Shown here piece by piece: positions 43,666 through 56,500 of a stretch of 64,000 nucleotides of DNA. Position numbers and translations under genes: made by a program. The notes under the pieces were generated by a model. That model had not been told where the DNA came from. It saw only the letters and a list, made by a program, of their open reading frames with translations, and did no database searches. How positions within the stretch are numbered: position 1 is the first letter of the stretch; every line of letters begins with the position of its first letter. The DNA is from Desulfurivibrio sp044068625 (GTDB lineage Bacteria; Desulfobacterota; Desulfobulbia; Desulfobulbales; Desulfurivibrionaceae). The DNA is taken from contig NZ_JBIPKH010000015.1 of NCBI RefSeq assembly GCF_044068625.1, forward strand, positions 1 to 64,000, written 5' to 3'.

Positions 43666-45414
43666 CTATTCGTGCAGGACCTTGTCGACGGTTCCGGCGA
43701 TCTGCTGGAGGGTTACCGGCTTCATCAGAAAGGCGCTGATTCCCAGTTCCCGGCTCTTCTCCTGGTCGATCAACTCACTGAAACCGGTGCAGATAATCAC
43801 CCGCAGGGCGGGAGAGACCGCCATGGCCCGGGTGGCCAGCTCGGCCCCGGTCAGGTGGGGCATGGTCATGTCGGTGATCAGCAGGTCGATGCCGCCGGGC
43901 TGCTCCCGGATCAGGGCCAAGGCCTCCCGGGGATCGTTGAAGGAATCCACCCGATAGCCGAGATGGGTCAGCATATGGCGCAGCATCTCGGCGATGATCT
44001 TGTCGTCATCCACCACCAGGATCCGCTCCCGGCCTCCCGGCAGGGGGGCTTCCTGGTTCTCCTCCTCACCTTTGCTCCCCTCCTCGGCGGTCAGTTCGGG
44101 CAGATAGACCTGGACGGTGGTGCCCTGGCCGATCTTGCTTTGGGCCGTGATCTTGCCCCCCAACTGCCGGACGATGCCGTGGACCACCGCCATGCCCAGG
44201 CCGGTGCCCTGGCTGGGTGATTTGGTGGTGTAATAGGGTTCGAACATCCGCTCCATGGTCTCCTGGTCCATGCCGCAACCGGTGTCGCTGACCGCCAGGC
44301 GCAGATAGGAGCCGGGTTCCAGCTCGTCTCCGATTCGGTGGGCGTCCTCCTCCCCCAGAACCAGACTGTTAAGCTCCACCGTCAGCACCCCGCTGCCGTC
44401 CCGCATGGCGTGGTAGGCGTTGGTGCAGAGATTCATGATCACCTGGTGCAACTGGCCGGGGTCGGCCAGCACCGGCCCGCAATCCGGGGCGATCCGCTGG
44501 CGAATCTCGATGGTGGTGGGCAGGGTGGAGCGCATCAGTTTCAAGGCTTCCTTGATGATCGGCTCCAGGCGCAGCGGCCTTGACTCGCCGTCGCTTTTGC
44601 GGCTGAAGGTCAGGATCTGCCGCACCAGCCCCCGGGCCCGGCCCGCGGCCCGGATCACCTGGCGCAGATCGGCAATGGCCGGCGAGCCGGGGGGCAGTTT
44701 CTCCAGGGCCATTTCGGTAAAGCCGGTGATCGGGGCCAGAATGTTGTTGAAATCGTGGGCGATCCCCCCGGCCAGGGTACCGATGGCCTCCATCTTCTGG
44801 GACTGGCGCAGCCGGCTCTCCAGCAGGAGCTGCTCGCTGATATCCTTGGCGATATGGACAAACCCGGTCAACCGGCCCTGCCGGTCGGTGAGGGGGGCGC
44901 AGGAGATGGAGAAAAAGCGCTCGCCGTGCCGAACGGTGGTGTTGACTTTTGCCCCCAGGCCGGGCTGCCCCTGGTGGGGGCAATCGGGGCAGGGCACCGG
45001 AGAGTCGCGGAACAACTGGTGGCAGTACTTGCCCCTGATCTCTTCCGGTCCGGTCCCGCTGAACCGGCTGGCGGCCATGTTGGCCCGGATCACCCGCATC
45101 TCCCGATCGAAAATGGTGATGACGTCGTCGATGGCGTCGAAGGTCCGCTCCCACTCATCCCGGGCGGCCCGCAGGGCCTGTTGGTGGTCGGCCTGTTCTG
45201 CGAGGTGCCGACGGCCGCTGCGGTAAAGCAGGCCGATGGCCGCCAGCCCCACCAGGCCGGCCACCGCGAAGGTCGCCAGGGTTTCAGCCGGGGTCCGTTG
45301 GGCGGCCAGGGCCCAGGCCGCGCCGCCGGCCACCAGCAGCAGCCAGCCCAGCACGGCGGCCAGGGTGTGGCGGGTCAGCCGCCGGTGGAAAACGGGGTCA
45401 GTGGAAGTTGACAT
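43666..45414 (-). CDS. hybrid sensor histidine kinase with receiver domain
   Basis: 582 residues. Two membrane helices (about 18-40 and 46-62) precede a PAS domain (about 85-205, including TFDAIDDVITIFDRE and the Cys-rich PVPCPDCPHQ). The DHp domain follows with GGIAHDFNNILAP (His near 221), then an HATPase with the N box CTNAYHAM and G boxes DTGCGMD and GTGLGMAV. A C-terminal receiver domain has DDD and phospho-acceptor LLITDMTMP. The Cys pair in the PAS domain may sense redox or bind metal. The gene overlaps the upstream AI-2E permease gene by 17 bases. No paired response regulator is adjacent. Confidence 0.9.
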   Translation of the reverse strand: MSTSTDPVFHRRLTRHTLAAVLGWLLLVAGGAAWALAAQRTPAETLATFAVAGLVGLAAIGLLYRSGRRHLAEQADHQQALRAARDEWERTFDAIDDVITIFDREMRVIRANMAASRFSGTGPEEIRGKYCHQLFRDSPVPCPDCPHQGQPGLGAKVNTTVRHGERFFSISCAPLTDRQGRLTGFVHIAKDISEQLLLESRLRQSQKMEAIGTLAGGIAHDFNNILAPITGFTEMALEKLPPGSPAIADLRQVIRAAGRARGLVRQILTFSRKSDGESRPLRLEPIIKEALKLMRSTLPTTIEIRQRIAPDCGPVLADPGQLHQVIMNLCTNAYHAMRDGSGVLTVELNSLVLGEEDAHRIGDELEPGSYLRLAVSDTGCGMDQETMERMFEPYYTTKSPSQGTGLGMAVVHGIVRQLGGKITAQSKIGQGTTVQVYLPELTAEEGSKGEEENQEAPLPGGRERILVVDDDKIIAEMLRHMLTHLGYRVDSFNDPREALALIREQPGGIDLLITDMTMPHLTGAELATRAMAVSPALRVIICTGFSELIDQEKSRELGISAFLMKPVTLQQIAGTVDKVLHE

Positions 45415-46489
45415 TTTTCACGTAACGGTCGTAGCTGCTCTGGTAGATCTCCGCCAGGGTGAGAAAGGCGGTGATGATCAGCGGCCCGTAGATAATCCCG
45501 AGAAAGCCGAAGGCGCTCAAGCCCCCGATAATGCTCAGGAAAACCAGCAGAGTATGCATCTTGACCCGGCTGCCCACCAGTTTGGGTTTGAGAAAATATT
45601 CGATGGTGATGGTGATGATTCCATAGAGGGTCAGGAGGATGAATGCCTCAACCAGGCCACCCTTGAACCCGAGAAACAGGGCGGCGGGCACCAGGATCAG
45701 GCCGATGCCGAAGATGGGCAGAAAGGCCAGTACCGCCATGATCGACCCCCAAAGGACCGGCGGCCCCAGGGAGAAAACTACGAAGATGACCCCCCCCAGC
45801 ACCCCCTGGATCAGGGCGCAGATTCCGTTGCCGATCAGCACCGCGCCGGTGATCTCGTCGAACTTGGCGAACAGCCGCCGCTCCTGGTCGTCGGGCAGGG
45901 GGGAGAGCCGCAGGATATAGTTCAGCAGCCGGTCATGCTCGATCAGCAGGAAGAAGATGGTCAGGATCATCAGGAAAAAGCTGAAGACAAACATCATGAT
46001 GTTGGCGGCCCAACTGCTGGCCTGATTGTAAAGGAACAGCCCCACCACCCGGGCCAACTCGGCCAGGGTCCGACTGATGTTGTCCGGCTCCAGGGAAAAA
46101 CCGAGCAGGGCGGCGGTCTCCTGGAGCCGCACGAAAAGGGGGCTTTCCTGGAAGGCCCGAAGCTTGAGGCCGAGATTGGCCCCGGCTCCCCGCCCCCACT
46201 CGTAGAGGTTCTGGGCCTCCTGGGCCAGGGCGAAGACAAAGAAAACCAGGGGGATAAAGACCAGCAGCACCACCAGGGTGCAGGTGAGCAGGGAGGCGAA
46301 AAAGTCCGGCAGCTTGCGGTTGAGCAGGTTGTAGATCGGGCGAAAGACGCTGGTCAGCAGATAGGAGAGAATCAGGATGGAGAGAAAGGGCCAGAGCAGG
46401 CGTCCCACCAGCAGGATGGAGATCAGAAAAAGGATCAGAAAGTAGCGCATCACCATGGGGGATGGCGGGTTTTCTTGCACGTAAATCAC
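45398..46489 (-). CDS. AI-2E family transporter (PerM-like)
   Basis: 363 residues with about seven or eight membrane helices. The family features are VFALAQEAQNLYEWG (N-terminal half), VLGGVIFVVFSLGPPVLWG and the C-terminal LSIIGGLSAFGFLGIIYGPL. These proteins are predicted permeases; some export small molecules and others are Na+/H+ antiporters. The GTG at 46489 is the frame start; a second GTG at 46480 has a better-placed ribosome site. It is co-transcribed with the histidine kinase gene. Confidence 0.85.
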   Translation of the reverse strand: MIYVQENPPSPMVMRYFLILFLISILLVGRLLWPFLSILILSYLLTSVFRPIYNLLNRKLPDFFASLLTCTLVVLLVFIPLVFFVFALAQEAQNLYEWGRGAGANLGLKLRAFQESPLFVRLQETAALLGFSLEPDNISRTLAELARVVGLFLYNQASSWAANIMMFVFSFFLMILTIFFLLIEHDRLLNYILRLSPLPDDQERRLFAKFDEITGAVLIGNGICALIQGVLGGVIFVVFSLGPPVLWGSIMAVLAFLPIFGIGLILVPAALFLGFKGGLVEAFILLTLYGIITITIEYFLKPKLVGSRVKMHTLLVFLSIIGGLSAFGFLGIIYGPLIITAFLTLAEIYQSSYDRYVKNVNFH

Positions 46490-46657
46490 CTGCCCTGCGG
46501 TTTGAAGGAGAGAACCAGTCGCCTACTCTACCTAATATCGAGTTGCTCTGCCAAGCGAAATAAATTGTTTCAATGGTCCTGAAACTTCGTTATATTGCGC
46601 TCCATTTTCGGTCCCCCGACGGGCCGGGGCATGATTTTCTAGGGAGCAAATTGCACA

Positions 46658-47725
46658 ATGGACATCAGAATGGAAACGGTGCCGCCGGCTCAACGCAAGG
46701 CCAAGCCGGACGAAAAATCGCTTGGTTTCGGGCGGATCTTTACCGACCACATGTTTGTTATGGCGTATACCGCCGACCGGGGCTGGCACGATCCCCACAT
46801 TCGTCCTTACGGCCACTTCTCTTTGGATCCGGCGGCCATGGTCCTCCACTACGGTCAGGCGATCTTCGAGGGGCTGAAGGCTTACCGGGGGGAAGATAAC
46901 GGCATCCGTCTCTTCCGGCCCCAGGCCAACCTGGAGCGGATGAACCGTTCCGCCACTCGGATGTGCATGCCCACCTTACCCCTGGATACCGCCCTGGCCG
47001 GGCTCCAGGTCCTGCTCAAGGTCGATTCCGACTGGGTACCCAGGGCCCAGGGGGCCACCCTTTATATCCGGCCGACCATGGTGGCCACCGAGGCCGGCCT
47101 GGGGGTGCGCCCGGCCAAGGAGTATCTCTTCTTTATCATCCTGAGCCCGGTGGGGGCCTACTATCCCGAAGGGTTCAATCCGGTGAAGATCTTTGTCACC
47201 GACACCTATGTGCGGGCGGTGGCCGGTGGGGTGGGCGAGGCCAAGACCGCCGGCAACTACGCGGCCAGCATCATGGCGGCGGTGGAGGCCCAGAAGCAGG
47301 GGTTCACCCAGGTGTTGTGGCTGGACGCCCGCGAGCGCCGCTATGTGGAAGAGGTGGGCACCATGAACATCTTCTTCGTGCTGGGCGACCGGGTCGTCAC
47401 CCCACCCCTTTCGGGCAGTATCCTGCCGGGGATTACCCGGGAATCGGTGCTGCAACTGCTGGGCGATTGGGGCCTGGCCGTGGAGGAGCGGCCCATCACC
47501 ATCGACGAGGTGCTGGCCGCCAACCAGCGGGGCGAGTTGCGCGAAGTCTTCGGCACCGGTACCGCCGCGGTGATCTCGCCGGTGGGTTCGCTCCACTACA
47601 AAGGGCAGGACTGCCTGATCAACGGCGGCAAGACCGGCGAGCTGGCCCAAAGATTGTTCAACGAGCTGACCGCCATCCAGTACGGCCGGAAGGCGGACCC
47701 CCACCAATGGGTCCTCCGCCTGTAG
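46658..47725 (+). CDS. ilvE: branched-chain amino acid aminotransferase
   Basis: 355 residues matching the class IV PLP-dependent aminotransferase family, long form. Recognisable segments are LHYGQAIFEGLKAYRG, RMNRSATRMCMP, the PLP lysine VGEAKTAGNYAAS (about residue 198) and VEEVGTMNIFFV with TPPLSGSILPGITR. It makes leucine, isoleucine and valine by transamination from glutamate. AGGGAG lies 11 bases before the ATG. It is transcribed alone, upstream of groES-groEL. Confidence 0.95.
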   Translation: MDIRMETVPPAQRKAKPDEKSLGFGRIFTDHMFVMAYTADRGWHDPHIRPYGHFSLDPAAMVLHYGQAIFEGLKAYRGEDNGIRLFRPQANLERMNRSATRMCMPTLPLDTALAGLQVLLKVDSDWVPRAQGATLYIRPTMVATEAGLGVRPAKEYLFFIILSPVGAYYPEGFNPVKIFVTDTYVRAVAGGVGEAKTAGNYAASIMAAVEAQKQGFTQVLWLDARERRYVEEVGTMNIFFVLGDRVVTPPLSGSILPGITRESVLQLLGDWGLAVEERPITIDEVLAANQRGELREVFGTGTAAVISPVGSLHYKGQDCLINGGKTGELAQRLFNELTAIQYGRKADPHQWVLRL

Positions 47726-47989
47726 TCGCCCGGCCTCGCCATCTATCTGGCCTGATTTTCTTTGTTTTCTTCCAGCGATTTTTTTTTGGTGCGTGCTCTT
47801 GATTTTTGCGGGGGACGTACATATTGTCTGCCGCATCCGGTATTCCGGGGTCGGTGTGACCCGGGGGTGCCGCTTTCCGGTTGCGGGAAGGACGCCGGTA
47901 CTCGGCGCGGGAGCGCCGGCTGCCGGTTTGTTATTCATACGAGCAATCACTTAATCATCAACCAGATCAACGCAAGACGGAGGTAGTCC

Positions 47990-48280
47990 ATGAAGATTCG
48001 GCCATTGAATGATCGAATTCTGGTCAAAAGACTGGAGGAAGAGCAGAAAACCAAGGGTGGCATTATTATCCCCGACACCGCCAAGGAGAAGCCGGCGGAG
48101 GGCACCGTGGTCGCCGTGGGCAGCGGACGTCACAACGAAAAGGGCGAGCGGGTGCCGGTGGAGTTGAAGGCCGGAGACCGGGTGCTCTTTTCCAAGTATG
48201 GCGGCACCGAGGTGAAGATCGATGGCGAAGAGTTCCTGATCATGCGCGAGGATGACATCCTCGGCGTGGTGGAAAACTAA
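47990..48280 (+). CDS. groES: co-chaperonin GroES
   Basis: 96 residues, standard GroES length. The N-terminal KIRPLNDRILVKRLEEEQKT, the mobile loop region KTKGGIIIPDTAKEKP and the C-terminal EEFLIMREDDILGVVEN are typical. It caps the GroEL ring. GGAGG lies eight bases before the ATG. No CIRCE palindrome was found upstream. A loose sigma-32-like CTTGATT with TACATATT about 12 bases later occurs near 47798-47823, but support is weak. Confidence 0.97.
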   Translation: MKIRPLNDRILVKRLEEEQKTKGGIIIPDTAKEKPAEGTVVAVGSGRHNEKGERVPVELKAGDRVLFSKYGGTEVKIDGEEFLIMREDDILGVVEN

Positions 48281-48314
48281 CAAGCAACCCCAAGTTTCTG
48301 AAGGAGAAAAAGAT

Positions 48315-49967
<1,653 letters not shown>

Positions 49968-50002
49968 GAGCCCCTTTCGCCGTCAAGAAACTCGACGCGA
50001 CC

Positions 50003-50048
50003 AGCCCCGGTGACTCGGCAACCTGCCCTGTCACCGGGGCTGTTTTTT
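50003..50048 (+). terminator. intrinsic terminator after groEL
   Basis: AGCCCCGGTGAC pairs exactly with GTCACCGGGGCT (50030-50041), followed by GTTTTTTG. A 12-bp stem with a 15-base loop, placed 35 bp after the stop. Confidence 0.88.
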
Positions 50049-50092
50049 GCTGCGGCGAGAGTCGGCAAAATAGGGTATTCTGCACCTCTTGG

Positions 50093-50169
50093 GTGCCCGT
50101 AGCTCAGCTGGATAGAGCACCGGCCTTCTAAGCCGTAGGTCGCAGGTTCGAATCCTGCCGGGCGCGCCA
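50093..50169 (+). tRNA. tRNA-Arg (anticodon UCU)
   Basis: 77 nt. Acceptor stem GTGCCCG with CGGGCGC (one G-U pair), D-arm AGCTCAGCTGGATAGAG, anticodon loop CTTCTAA, T-arm AGGTTCGAATCCT, and CCA at 50167-50169. Confidence 0.95.
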
Positions 50170-50178
50170 GAAAAAATT

Positions 50179-50213
50179 AAGGGAGATCGGGCCGTTAGGC
50201 TCGGTTTCCCTTT
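50179..50213 (+). terminator. terminator after tRNA-Arg
   Basis: AAGGGA-CGGGCC pairs with GGCTCG-TCCCTT around GTTA, followed by TCTTGTTTTTG. It lies ten bases after the tRNA. Confidence 0.7.
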
Positions 50214-50580
50214 CTTGTTTTTGTACCACAAATATTCCCGAAAAGGCCGTTTTTGTGTCCCAAGAGTGTCACCAGGGTGTAAGCGCGCGCGTGAAAGCAG
50301 AATTTTTAGCAGGTAAGCGCAGAAAAAATGCGATCACCCGCGGAGGCGATCTGGGTTAGGGGGATTTGAAATAGGTGAATAGCATGAAGATCACAGAAGT
50401 TCATGACCATCGTCCTTGAAACGTCCACAAAAGGTTGTCCAAAGCCCTGTTTATTTCAGGTTGATAACACCCCTTGCCAATAGAGCGTGGTATAGTGGCG
50501 GAATCAGCCGGTAAAGGCTGAGGGCCCGCAAACGCGCGGCTGCGTTTGCGGCAGGTGCCGGTCATCAGGTTGGAGCTGGG
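50214..50580. other. leader region of the glucan synthetase gene
   Basis: No gene is seen. The region is AT-richer than its surroundings and has GCGCGCGCG near 50284-50292. It probably carries the promoter of the following gene, but no single -35/-10 pair stands out. TATAGTGG near 50491 is a possible -10. Confidence 0.4.
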
Positions 50581-53500
50581 TTGACGATTCCCGGTTCGAG
50601 CAAGGAGCAGGTCATAGCCATCAAAAAAATCGGATTTTCCGTGCGCAGGCGCAATGCGCTGCGTCACGACCGGGACACCGAGTTGCTGCGCGCAGAGTTG
50701 TTCAGCATCGAGCAACTGAAGCGTCACGCGGTGGCGCTGGCCGGCCGCCATCGGGTCGATCCGCGTCCCGGGCCGGACAGCCTGCTGCCGCGGCTGGCGG
50801 ACAATGCGCGGGTTCTGCTGGCGGCGTACGACGTCGTCACCGCCGTCGCCGCCGCCCAGGGGCAACGGATCGAGCCGGCGGAGGCCTGGTTGCTCGACAA
50901 TTTCTACCTGATCGAGCAGCAGGTCACCCTGGCCCGCCGGCATCTGCCGCGCGGATACAGCCGCCAGTTGCCGCAGCTGGCCGCTGGCCCGTCGGCCGGA
51001 TTCCCCCGCATCTACGACCTGGCGCTGGAGCTGATCTCCCACATGGACGGCCGCGTCGACCGCGACAACGCCACCCAGTTCATTGCCGCCTACCAGACCG
51101 TCGAGCCCCTGAAGCTGGGCGAATTGTGGGCCTTCCCGATCATGCTGCAACTGGCGCTGCTGGAAAACCTGCGTCGGGTCGGGGTGCGCATCGCCCAGCG
51201 GCGCGAGGAGCGCGATGCCGCCATCACCTGGGCGGACCGCATGCTCGAAGCGGCCGAAACCGATCCGAAACAGTTGATCCAGTTGCTGGCCGAGTTTGCC
51301 CATGCCGATGTGCCGCTGACCGCGCCGTTTGTGGAGGAGTTTTACAACCGGCTCCAGGCCCAGGGACCGGCCATGGCCTTCGTGCAGACCTGGGTCGAGC
51401 ACAAGCTGTTCGAACAGGGGGTGACGGCGACCAAACTGTCGGAGGCGGCCGGCCGCACCGCCGCGGCCAACCAGATCTCCATCGCCAACAGTATCGGCAG
51501 CTTGCGCTTCATCGGCGCCATGGACTGGAAGCAATACGTCGAGTCGCTCAGCGTCGTCGAACAGACCCTGCGCGAAGATCCCATGGCGATGTACGCCAGC
51601 CAGGATTTTGCCACCCGCGACCGCTACCGGCACGTCATCGAGGACGTGGCGCGGCACAGCATTCGCAGCGAAAGGGCGGTGGCCCGCGAAGCCGTTGAGC
51701 TTGCCCGGGCGGCGGCGCAACATGGCCCGCATGAGCGCGGCGCCCATGTGGGCTACTACCTGATCGATCGGGGCCGACCACGCCTGGAGGGGGCGGTTGA
51801 CTGCCGGCTGTCGTGGAAATCCCGAATCTGCCGGATGGGTCGGCATCTTTGCCTGCCCCTTTATCTCGGCCCGATCCTGCTGCTCACCCTGCTGGCGACC
51901 GCGGCCGTGCTGACCCTGCTCGGCCTTGGTCCGGGCGGGGTCGATGCGGATGACTGGCGGACCTGGTTGTTGGCGCTTCCGCTGGTCATCGGCGCCTCGG
52001 CCCTGGCCGTGCCCCTGGTGAACCTGCTGGTCACGCTCGTTCTGCCGCCGCATGCCTTGCCGCGGCTGGATTTCTCCACCGGGATTCCGGACTGCCACCG
52101 CACCATGGTGATCGTCCCCACCCTGCTGACGAAACCGCAAGATGTCGACGCGCTGCTCGAAGCGATGGAGATCCGCTATCTCGGTAATCGCGACCCCAAT
52201 CTGTTCTTCGCCCTGCTGACGGATTTTGCCGACGCGCCCAAGCAAACGCTGCCGGACGATGAAGCTCTGCTCGCGTACGCGCGCGGCGCGGTCGAGGCGC
52301 TCAACGCGACCTACCGCGAGGATCGCCCGGGCATCTTCTATCTGTTTCACCGGCCCCGGGTGTGGAACCCGTTCGAGCGGGTGTGGATGGGCTACGAGCG
52401 CAAGCGCGGCAAGCTGGAGCAGTTCAATGCCCGGCTCCGGGGCGAGGCGCAAACGGCCTTCTCGGAGATCGTCGGCGATCACTCCCTCCTCGGATCGATC
52501 CGCTATGTCATCACCCTGGATACCGACACCCAACTGCCCCGCGACGCGGCCCGCACCCTGATCGGCAACCTCGCCCATCCGCTCAACCGGCCGGTGTACG
52601 ATGTCGGCAAGGGCCGCATCGTCGAAGGCTACGCGATCCTGCAACCGCGCGCCTCGATCAGCCTGACCAGTGCCGGCCGGTCGCGCTTCGCCAAACTGTT
52701 CGCCGGCGATCCGGGCCTCGACCCCTACACCCGCGAGGTGTCGGACGTCTACCAGGATCTGTTCGAGGAAGGCTCGTTCATCGGCAAGGGCATCTACGAC
52801 GTCGATGCGTTTCGCCAGGCCGTCGACGGCCGTTTTCCGGAAAATCTCATCCTCAGCCACGACCTGCTGGAAAGCGGCTATGCGCGATCGGCGCTGGTGA
52901 CCGATGTCGAACTGATCGAGGAACATCCGGCCAGTGTCGCCATCGAGGCCAGTCGGCGCCACCGCTGGGCCCGCGGCGACTGGCAATTGGCCGGCTGGCT
53001 GCTGCCATGGGTGCCGGGCCCCCCCGGTCTGAACGGCGTGAAGGCGAAGCGGCAGGCGAACCCGCTCTCGGCCCTGTCGCGGTGGAAACTTTTCGACAAT
53101 CTGCGGCGCAGCCTGGTGGCGCCGGCACTGCTCGCCCTGGTGGCCGGCGGCTGGCTGTTGGGCCTCGGGCCCGGGTGGCTGTGGAGCTTGCTGGTCGTGG
53201 CGGTGATATTTCTGCCCACCCTGCTGTCCGCCGCCATCGAGCTTGTGCGCAAGCCCGCGGAATGCGACTGGCGAGTACACCTGAACCTGACCGGCAGATC
53301 GGTGGGGCGCCCGCTGGTGCTCGCCGTACTGACCCTGGCCTTTTTGCCCTACGACGCACTGATCTGCCTGGGGGCGATCCTGTGCTCGGGGGTGCGGATG
53401 CTGTTCACGCGCCGCGGCCTGCTGTTGTGGCAACTGCGGTCCTACGCCCGCCGCAATGCCAGCCGCACCCTGGTCGAATTTTTCCGGGAGATGGGGATCG

Positions 53501-56500
53501 CGCCGGTTATGGCGCTGGCGCTGGGCGTGGCGTTGGCCATGGCAAGCGCGCCTGCGGCGTGGCTTTGTGCCGCCCCCATCCTGCTGCTGTGGCTGCTGTC
53601 GCCCGTCGCCGGCTGGTGGATCAGCCGGCCGCTGGCCGCTCCCGCCCCGGGCTTGAGCGTCGACCAGGAGGTCTTCCTGCGGACGTCGGCGCGGCGCACC
53701 TGGCGTTACTTCGCGGACTTTGTCGGCCCGGAGGACAACTGGCTGCCGCCCGACAACTTCCAGGAACACCCGGCGCCGGCCATCGCCTCGCGTACCTCGC
53801 CCACCAACATCGGCATGTCGCTGCTGGCCGACCTGGCCGCGGTCGATTTCGGTTACATCACCGCCGGGGAATGTCTGCGGCGCGTCGGCAACACCCTCAC
53901 CTCGCTGGAAAAGCTGGAACGCTATCGCGGCCACCTTTACAACTGGTACGACACCCGCACTCTGCAACCGCTCCACCCGCGATACGTCTCGTCGGTGGAC
54001 AGCGGCAACCTGGCCGGCTCTCTGCTCACTCTCCAGGCCGGGCTGGCCGAGATGAAACATCAGCCGGTGCTGTCAGCCCGCGCGCTGCCGGGGCTGCAGG
54101 ACACCCTGCAAGTGCTGGCACAGCTGCCCGCCGCCGCCCCCGAGCTGACGAAAACAATCGATCTGCTGCAGGAGACCCTGCGCCCACTCACACTGAAGGG
54201 ACCACTGCCGACGCTGGCGGCCGCTACCGGCGCGCTGGAGGAGATTCACCGCATTGGTGGCGAGCTGGTTGCCCACCTGCCGGCGGATACCGATAGCGAA
54301 GGCGAACCGGTTTACTGGGCGCGGGCCTTCGACCGGCAAGCGCGGGCCCTGCGGGATGAGCTTGCCTTGCTGGTGCCCGGGACCTGGCCGGGCGCCGCTC
54401 TGCCGACCCGGATGGAACTGGCCGCTGCGGGCGATGATGGCGCGCAGACGCAGCTCGCCCTCATCGATGAGCTGATCGGCCGCTGCCGCGCACTGGCAGC
54501 GATGGATTTCGAATTCCTCTACGACACCGTATCCGGCCTGCTGGCCATCGGCTACGATGTCGGCGAACGGCGCCGCGATCCGTCCTGCTACGATCTGCTG
54601 GCATCGGAATCACGCCTGGCCAGTTTCCTGCTCATCGCCCAGGGACAGGTGCCGCAGAAGCACTGGTTCTCGCTGGGGCGCCTGCTGACCAGTCATGGCG
54701 GCGACGTCAGTCTGATTTCGTGGAGCGGCTCGATGTTCGAGTACCTGATGCCGCAACTGATCATGCCGAGCTACCCCAATACTCTGCTGGAGCAGACCTG
54801 CAAGGCCGCGGTGTCGCGCCAGATCGAATACGGCCGCCAACGCGAGGTGCCGTGGGGGATTTCCGAATCCTGCTACAACGCCACCGACATGCACCAGGTT
54901 TACCAGTACCGGGCGTTCGGCGTGCCCGGCCTCGGCTTCAAGCGCGGACTGGGCGACGACCTGGTGATCGCGCCCTACGCCAGCGCCCTGGCGCTGACGG
55001 TGATGCCGCGGCAGGCGTGCCGCAACCTGCAAACCCTGGCCGATCGTGGCTTTATGGGCGACTACGGCTTCTACGAGGCCATCGATTACACGCCCACGCG
55101 GGTGCCGCGGGGCAAGCCGCACGCCGTCGTGCGGGCATTCATGGCGCATCACCAGGGCATGAGCCTGCTGGCGTACGCGCATCTCCTGCTCGACCAGCCG
55201 ATGCAGCGCCGCTTCATGTCCGACCCGCTGACGCGGGCGACCGAACTGCTGTTGCAGGAGCGGGTGCCGAAGAGGGGCGCCACCCTGCATCCGCACGCGG
55301 CCGAAGTGAGCGCCGCCGCCCACCCGCCCGGTGCCGACGTCGGCTCGATCATGCGCGTGTTCACCAACCCGAACACGCAACTCCCTGAAGTCCACCTGTT
55401 ATCGAACGGCCGTTACCATGTCATGGCGACCCTTGCCGGCGGCAGTTACAGCCGCTGGCGCGACCTCGCCGTTACCCGCTGGCGCGAGGACGCCACCTGT
55501 GATGGCTGGGGCACCTTCATCTACCTGCGCGACCGCGACAGCGGGAAGTATTGGTCCACCGCGCATCAGCCGACCCTGCGCCGGGCCGACCACTACGAGG
55601 CGATCTTCGTGCAGGCCCGCGCCGAATACCGGCGGCGCGATCAGGCGATTGAGGCGCACACCGAGATCAGCGTCTCCCCCGAGGACGACGTCGAGATCCG
55701 GCGGGTCAAGCTCACCAACCAGTCGGGGCGCACCCGCCGCATCGAGGTGACGAGCTACGCGGAAGTGGTGCTGGCGCCGTTGAATGCCGACCTGGCCCAC
55801 CGCGTCTTCAGTAATCTGTTCGTGCAGACCGAAATCCTGCCCGAGCGCCAGGCGATTCTCTGCACCCGCCGTCCGCGCACCCCGGGCGAGCAGGTGCCCT
55901 GGATGTTTCACCTGCTGGCCGCCCCCGGCGTGGTGGCCGACGCGCCCTCCTACGAGACCGACCGCGCCCGCTTCATCGGGCGCGGTCGCACCGCGGCCAA
56001 CCCGCTGGTGCTGGAGAGCAGCGGCAGTCCGCCTGCCCGGTCGAACCATGATTTATCAAACACGGCGGGGCCGGTGCTCGATCCCATCGTGGCGATCCGC
56101 CGCACCCTGACCCTGGCACCCGACGAATCGGCGAGCGTGCAGATCATCTCCGGGGTCGCGGAGACGCGCGAGGCCGCACTGGCCCTGCTGGATAAATACT
56201 GCGACCGCCACTTCGTCGAGCGCGCCTTCGAAATGGCCTGGTTCCAAAGCCAGGAGGTGCTGCGCCACCTCAATGTCACCGAAGCCGATGCCCAGACCTA
56301 CGGCCGCCTGGCTAACTCCGTGATCTACGGCAATGCCCTGCGTCGCGCCGCGCCCGGCGTCATTGCCCGCAACCAGTTGGGGCAGGCCGGGCTGTGGCGT
56401 TTCGGCATCTCGGGCGATCTGCCGATCGTCAAGCTGCGCATTGGCGATCTCAACCGCATCGACCTGGTCAAACAGGTGTTGCAAGCGCATGCCTATTGGC

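Noticed and set aside
47726..47989. CIRCE element upstream of groES
   Set aside because: The inverted repeat TTAGCACTC-N9-GAGTGCTAA is absent.
50401..54060. 1219-codon minus-strand frame opposite ndvB
   Set aside because: Antisense shadow; Gln/Arg/Gly-rich with no domain.
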